Shown: positions 60,480-64,000 of the stretch, piece after piece
Layout of the letters: each line of letters opens with the position of its first letter
Position numbering within the stretch: the stretch's first letter is position 1
DNA from: Pimelobacter simplex
GTDB taxonomy: Bacteria; Actinomycetota; Actinomycetes; Propionibacteriales; Nocardioidaceae
Length of the DNA stretch: 64,000 nt
Direction of reading: 5' to 3'
NCBI RefSeq assembly: GCF_900114845.1
Contig: NZ_FOUK01000001.1
Coordinates: forward strand, 1,491,436-1,555,435
Made by a program: the position numbers and the translations under genes
Notes under the pieces: model-generated
What the model was told of the DNA's origin: nothing
Database searches by the model: none
Seen by the model: the letters and a program-made list of their open reading frames with translations, nothing else

Positions 60480-61829
60480 TCAGTCGGCGTCGTCGATGCG
60501 CAGCGTGCCGTCGTCGTCGACGAGGTGCAGCGTGACCCGCTCCGAGGTCCGGCCCTTGCCGGGGAAGACGTAGCGGTACTCGTAGGTCACCGTCATCGCC
60601 GCCGGGTCGGCCGTGATCGTCTCGATCTCGGGGTTCTTCATCTGCCCCCAGAACTCGGCGTACGACGGACTCCGCTGCTGGTAGGCCGGCGTCAGCATCG
60701 CGAACCCGCGGCTCGGGTCCGCGCTGGCCGTCGCGACGTACTGCCGGGCGAACTCGATCATCGCCGCCTCGGTGGGCGGCTGCGGAGTCGCCGTCGACTC
60801 GTCCGGCGTCGACGCGGACGTCGATCGGTCGCCGCCCGCAGCGGGCGCGCCGTCGTCACCGCCGCGGGTCGCGAGCAGCACCCCGCCCAGGACCGCGACC
60901 AGCACCGCCGCCACGGCGAGCGCCGCGACCAGGCCGGCCGGCCGCCGGCGACGCGGCGCCGCCTCCGCCGCGGCGGGCGGAGCGGGCGCTGCCGCCACCG
61001 GGTCGAGGTACGACGTCCGCTCGGCGAGCGTCTCGACCCGCGCCAGGTGGTCGCGGACGGCCGCCATCGTCGGGCGCGCCGCGGGGTCCTTGGTCATGGC
61101 GGCCGCGATGAGCGGTCGCAGCCACCCGGCGGACTCCGGCAGCGGGGGGTCCTCGTGCGCGATCCGGTAGACGACGGCCAGCGGACCGTTGTCCCGGTCG
61201 TCGTGGTGGTACGGCGGCCGCGCGGTCAGCAGGTGGACGAGCGTCGCGCCGAACGCCCAGACGTCGCTCGCCGGCGTCGCCTGCCCGCCGGTCGCCACCT
61301 CGGGGGCGAGGTAGGCCGGCGAGCCGGTGACCAGCCCGGTGCGGGTGAGCGTGGCGTCCTCGGCGCCGCGGGCGATGCCGAAGTCGGAGAGCTTCGCGGC
61401 GCCGTCGGCCCCGGCCAGGATGTTCGACGGCTTCACGTCCCGGTGCACGATGCCGAGCGCGTGCGCCTGGACGAGCGCGTCGGCGACCGGCGCGAGGAGC
61501 TGGGCGGCCTCGTCGGGGGAGAGCGGTCCGCGCTCGCGGACCGCCGTCGACAGCGCGGGGCCGTCGACGTACTCCATGACCAGCCAGGTGCCGTCGGGGT
61601 CGGTGACGAGGTCGTAGACGGCGACCACGTGGGGATGGCGCACCTGCGCGGCCAGCCGGGCCTCGCGCTCGGCGCGCACGGCGTCGTCGACGCCCGCGAT
61701 CGTGCCGATCCGCTTGAGCGCCACCCGCCGGTCGAGGACCTCGTCGTGCGCCTGCCAGACCGCGCCGCCGGCACCCTGGCCGACCGCCCTCCCCAGGGTG
61801 TAGCGCCCCGCAATCCGTTGGTTGCTCAT
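60480..61829 (-). CDS. Membrane Ser/Thr protein kinase
   Basis: A 449-residue Hanks-type kinase. The start ATG 61829 gives a Gly-rich loop VGQGAGGAVW, K39, HRDVKPSN with D131, DFGIA and APE. A membrane helix (~312-335) connects to an outside domain (~360-449) with FARQYVATASADPSRGFAML and AMTVTYEYRYVFPG, which is shared with the truncated neighbour. There are no PASTA repeats. The two genes are a tandem duplication (41 bp apart), both preceded by a TACGTT hexamer. Confidence 0.93.
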   Translation of the reverse strand: MSNQRIAGRYTLGRAVGQGAGGAVWQAHDEVLDRRVALKRIGTIAGVDDAVRAEREARLAAQVRHPHVVAVYDLVTDPDGTWLVMEYVDGPALSTAVRERGPLSPDEAAQLLAPVADALVQAHALGIVHRDVKPSNILAGADGAAKLSDFGIARGAEDATLTRTGLVTGSPAYLAPEVATGGQATPASDVWAFGATLVHLLTARPPYHHDDRDNGPLAVVYRIAHEDPPLPESAGWLRPLIAAAMTKDPAARPTMAAVRDHLARVETLAERTSYLDPVAAAPAPPAAAEAAPRRRRPAGLVAALAVAAVLVAVLGGVLLATRGGDDGAPAAGGDRSTSASTPDESTATPQPPTEAAMIEFARQYVATASADPSRGFAMLTPAYQQRSPSYAEFWGQMKNPEIETITADPAAMTVTYEYRYVFPGKGRTSERVTLHLVDDDGTLRIDDAD

Positions 61830-61962
61830 CGTGCTCGCAACGTACCCGGGTCCACCGAGCCGAACCCAGTGGGCCCGCGTGCCACCGATGGGGCACCCTT
61901 GGGGGCGGGACCGGGACCCCGGATCCCCTCTCAGCGACCACACCTGAACCGAAAGGACCGAC

Positions 61963-63234
61963 GTGTCCGTCGACCCGAACCTCCTCGCCGATCTCGAGTG
62001 GCGCGGCCTCCTGGCCGAGTCCACCGACCGCGACGCGCTGCGCACAGCGCTGAGCGAGGGGAGCGTCCGGTTCTATGTGGGCTTCGACCCCACCGCGCCG
62101 AGCCTGCACATGGGCAACCTGGTCCAGATCGTCACCGCGATGAGGCTGCAGCGCGCCGGCCACACGCCGTACGCGCTGGTGGGCGGGGCGACCGGCATGA
62201 TCGGCGACCCGCGCGACTCGGGGGAGCGCACGCTCAACTCCCTCGACACCGTGCAGGAGTGGACGGCGCGGGTGCGGGGCCAGATCGAGCCCTTCCTCTC
62301 CTTCGAGGGGGACAACGCGGCCACGATGGTCAACAACCACGACTGGACCGGTGGGCTGTCGGTCATCGACTTCCTGCGCGACGTCGGCAAGCACTTCCCG
62401 GTCAACCGGATGCTCGCGCGCGAGACGGTGAAGCGCCGGCTCGAGTCCGGCATCAGCTACACCGAGTTCTCCTACGTGCTGCTCCAGTCGATGGACTTCC
62501 TGACCCTCTACCGCCAGCACGGCGTGACGCTCCAGTTCGGCGGCTCCGACCAGTGGGGCAACCTGACCGGCGGCGTCGAGCTGATCCGCCGCTCCGACGG
62601 CGGCAGTGCCCACGCGTTCGCCACGCCGCTCATCACCAAGGCCGACGGCACCAAGTACGGCAAGACCGAGGGTGGCGCCCTCTGGCTCGACCCGCAGATG
62701 ATGCCGCCCTACGCCTTCCACCAGTTCTGGCTCAACGTCGAGGACGAGAAGGCCGGCGAGCTCCTGCGCGTCTTCACCTTCCTCCCGCGCGAGGAGATCG
62801 AGGCGCTCGAGGCCCGGCACGCAGAGAAGCCGTTCCTGCGCGAGGCCCAGAAGGTCCTGGCCGACGAGGTGACCACGCTCGTGCACGGCGCGGCCGAGAC
62901 CGAGAACGCCAAGGCCGCGGCCCAGGCGCTCTTCGGCACCGGTGACGTCACGGCGCTCTCGGCCGCCACGCTCGAGGCGGCGCTGGGAGAGGCGGGCACG
63001 GTCGACGTCGACGCGGCGGCAGGACTGCCGGACGTCGTCGAGCTGCTCACCCTCACCGGGCTGGCCAAGTCCAAGGGGGAGGCCCGGCGCACCGTCGCCG
63101 AGGGAGGCGCCTACGTCAACAACGTCCGCGTCGACGACGCCGAGCACGTTCCCGCCGCGGCCGACCTCATCGCCGGCACGTGGCTGGTGCTGCGCCGCGG
63201 CAAGAAGCGGTTCGCCGGCGTCCGGGTGCGCTGA
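61963..63234 (+). CDS. tyrS: Tyrosyl-tRNA synthetase
   Basis: A 423-residue class I synthetase. The HIGH-type motif is H49-M-G-N52 and the KMSKS-type motif is K231-Y-G-K-T235. QFGGSDQWGNLTGG is the tyrosine site. The S4 RNA-binding domain is at ~355-415 (KSKGEARRTVAEGGAYVNNV). GTG 61963 follows AAAGGA by seven bases. A small hairpin (GTGCC/GGCAC) lies in the leader; no T-box is seen. Confidence 0.96.
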   Translation: MSVDPNLLADLEWRGLLAESTDRDALRTALSEGSVRFYVGFDPTAPSLHMGNLVQIVTAMRLQRAGHTPYALVGGATGMIGDPRDSGERTLNSLDTVQEWTARVRGQIEPFLSFEGDNAATMVNNHDWTGGLSVIDFLRDVGKHFPVNRMLARETVKRRLESGISYTEFSYVLLQSMDFLTLYRQHGVTLQFGGSDQWGNLTGGVELIRRSDGGSAHAFATPLITKADGTKYGKTEGGALWLDPQMMPPYAFHQFWLNVEDEKAGELLRVFTFLPREEIEALEARHAEKPFLREAQKVLADEVTTLVHGAAETENAKAAAQALFGTGDVTALSAATLEAALGEAGTVDVDAAAGLPDVVELLTLTGLAKSKGEARRTVAEGGAYVNNVRVDDAEHVPAAADLIAGTWLVLRRGKKRFAGVRVR

Positions 63235-63263
63235 GCGCCCCGGTCCCCGGACCACGCACCCCT

Positions 63264-63295
63264 CTGTGGGCGGCCTCCTCGGAGGCCGCCCACAG
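63264..63295 (+). terminator. Strong hairpin terminator after tyrS
   Basis: CTGTGGGCGGCCTC (63264-63277) pairs perfectly with 63282-63295 around a CTCG loop. It lies 30 bp after the stop. No T-run follows, as in most terminators of this genome. Confidence 0.75.
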
Positions 63296-63358
63296 GCGTC
63301 TCCTGGGGGTGTCAGAGGCCCCTGCGGAGCCCTGTGGCCCGGGTCACGTCGTTTCGAT

Positions 63359-63387
63359 TTGTGCTTCTGGCCGGGTGTGCGTAATGT
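63359..63387 (+). promoter_or_regulatory. rrn promoter P1 (candidate)
   Basis: TTGTGC (63359-63364) and TAATGT (63382-63387) with a 17-bp spacer, in the AT-richer leader of the rRNA operon, about 350 bp before 16S. Confidence 0.5.
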
Positions 63388-63511
63388 TCTCTTTGTCGCC
63401 GGGTGCGGCGGGAAGCAAGACGGCGGTCAGCCGGAGGGCTTCCGGCTCCGCGACCACCTAGTCTCGAACACCTCGTTCGGACGCCGGTCAGAAAAGCAAG
63501 TCCTTGCGGAT

Positions 63512-63541
63512 TTGGCACAGACCGGAGTCAGGATCTAAGGT
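63512..63541 (+). promoter_or_regulatory. rrn promoter P2 (candidate)
   Basis: TTGGCA (63512-63517) and TAAGGT (63536-63541) with an 18-bp spacer. Tandem promoters are common for actinobacterial rrn operons. Confidence 0.45.
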
Positions 63542-63599
63542 TTCGGACTGCATCAGCTCGAAGAAGAACCGCTGCGGCGGGAAACTTCGAAGCGTGTGA

Positions 63600-63626
63600 T
63601 GTTTGAGAACTCAACAGTGTGTCATG
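63600..63626 (+). promoter_or_regulatory. rrn antitermination element
   Basis: GTTTGAGAACTCAAC (63601-63615), then AGTGTG. This matches the conserved actinobacterial rrn leader element (boxA/boxB-like, TTTGAGAACTCAA), which lets polymerase pass terminators in the rRNA operon. Confidence 0.7.
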
Positions 63627-63694
63627 CAAATAGATTGTTGTGACGTTTGTGTGCGTCCGTCTTTATGATGGATGTGTTTGTGACAATGATGATT

Positions 63695-63714
63695 CTGACA
63701 ACGTTTGTTGTCAG
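63695..63714 (+). promoter_or_regulatory. Hairpin in the 16S 5' leader (processing stem region)
   Basis: CTGACAAC (63695-63702) pairs perfectly with GTTGTCAG (63707-63714), loop GTTT. It lies ~30 bp before 16S in a region that normally pairs with the 16S 3' flank for RNase III cleavage. Confidence 0.5.
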
Positions 63715-63740
63715 TGTCCGTCGATTGTCAGGTTAGAATT

Positions 63741-64000
63741 TTCTTATGGAGAGTTTGATCCTGGCTCAGGACGAACGCTGGCGGCGTGCTTAACACATGC
63801 AAGTCGAGCGGAAAGGCCCTTTCGGGGGTACTCGAGCGGCGAACGGGTGAGTAACACGTGAGTAATCTGCCCTGGACTCTGGGATAGCCACCGGAAACGG
63901 TGATTAATACCGGATATGACCACTCTAGGCATCTAGTGGTGGTGGAAAGTTTTTCGGTCCAGGATGTGCTCGCGGCCTATCAGCTTGTTGGTGAGGTAAC
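63741..64000 (+). rRNA. rrs: 16S ribosomal RNA, 5' end (truncated by window)
   Basis: TGGAGAGTTTGATCCTGGCT is the universal 16S start; the following bases (CTTAACACATGCAAGTCGAG) and the V1/V2 region, with GTAATCTGCCCTGGACTCTG, look like Nocardioides. The exact mature 5' end is uncertain by a few bases. The remainder lies beyond the right edge. Confidence 0.97.

Overview
The window is 64 kb of very GC-rich DNA (third codon positions almost all G or C, many GTG starts, stops mostly TGA). The first bases of the 16S rRNA gene at the right edge look like Nocardioides, so this is chromosome of a Nocardioidaceae actinomycete. It carries core genes (leuB, ilvE, cimA, recO, uppS, glyS, dus, dnaG, tyrS, two tRNAs, start of an rrn operon) mixed with regulatory and accessory modules. 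No insertion sequence, prophage, integrase or CRISPR array was seen.

Left part (1-13.6 kb): a MocR-type regulator (cut by the window edge) diverges from a YczE membrane protein. Then come ten co-directional genes, almost all joined by 1-10 bp overlaps: TelA-like protein, a small conserved protein, a CbbX/SpoVK-like AAA+ ATPase, GlnX-like membrane protein, GlnH-like lipoprotein, a coiled-coil protein, PknG kinase, PP2C phosphatase, a VWA-domain protein and an FHA protein. The core matches the mycobacterial/corynebacterial glnX-glnH-pknG amino-acid sensing route. Here it is fused to a kinase/phosphatase/VWA triad and a TelA/AAA+ pair. This is the most unusual system in the window.

13.6-22.3 kb: branched-chain amino acid biosynthesis under two apparent translation attenuators. 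A Leu-Leu-Val-Ile-Val leader peptide precedes leuB-ilvE, and a Thr/Ile leader peptide with a classical terminator precedes cimA. Between them lie an L7/L12-like small protein, a hydrolase, a YjbR protein and a multi-pass membrane Ser/Thr kinase.

22.3-41.5 kb: a TetR/FMN-reductase divergon with two palindromes; a secreted lipase; recO-uppS; a Zur-controlled zinc importer (znuABC) with a Zur box on the promoter; glyS, a lipoprotein and dus; cell-wall proteins (SH3 protein, L,D-transpeptidase), a dGTPase-like protein, dnaG and tRNA-Asn.

41.5-54.7 kb: a sulfatase, an acetyltransferase, then a two-component system leading an operon for a MacB-type ABC exporter with two adaptor proteins and a DUF5666-like lipoprotein; a phosphotransferase and a secreted surface protein.

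54.7-64 kb: a CAU tRNA, a compact arsenic cluster (arsI / arsR-aquaporin-arsC), LmbE and DUF72 proteins, a solitary adenine methyltransferase, a tandem pair of membrane kinases of which one is a kinase-dead remnant, tyrS, and the rrn promoter region with the start of 16S rRNA. Many genes have a TANNNT-like -10 hexamer 6-7 bases before the start codon, which suggests leaderless transcripts are common.
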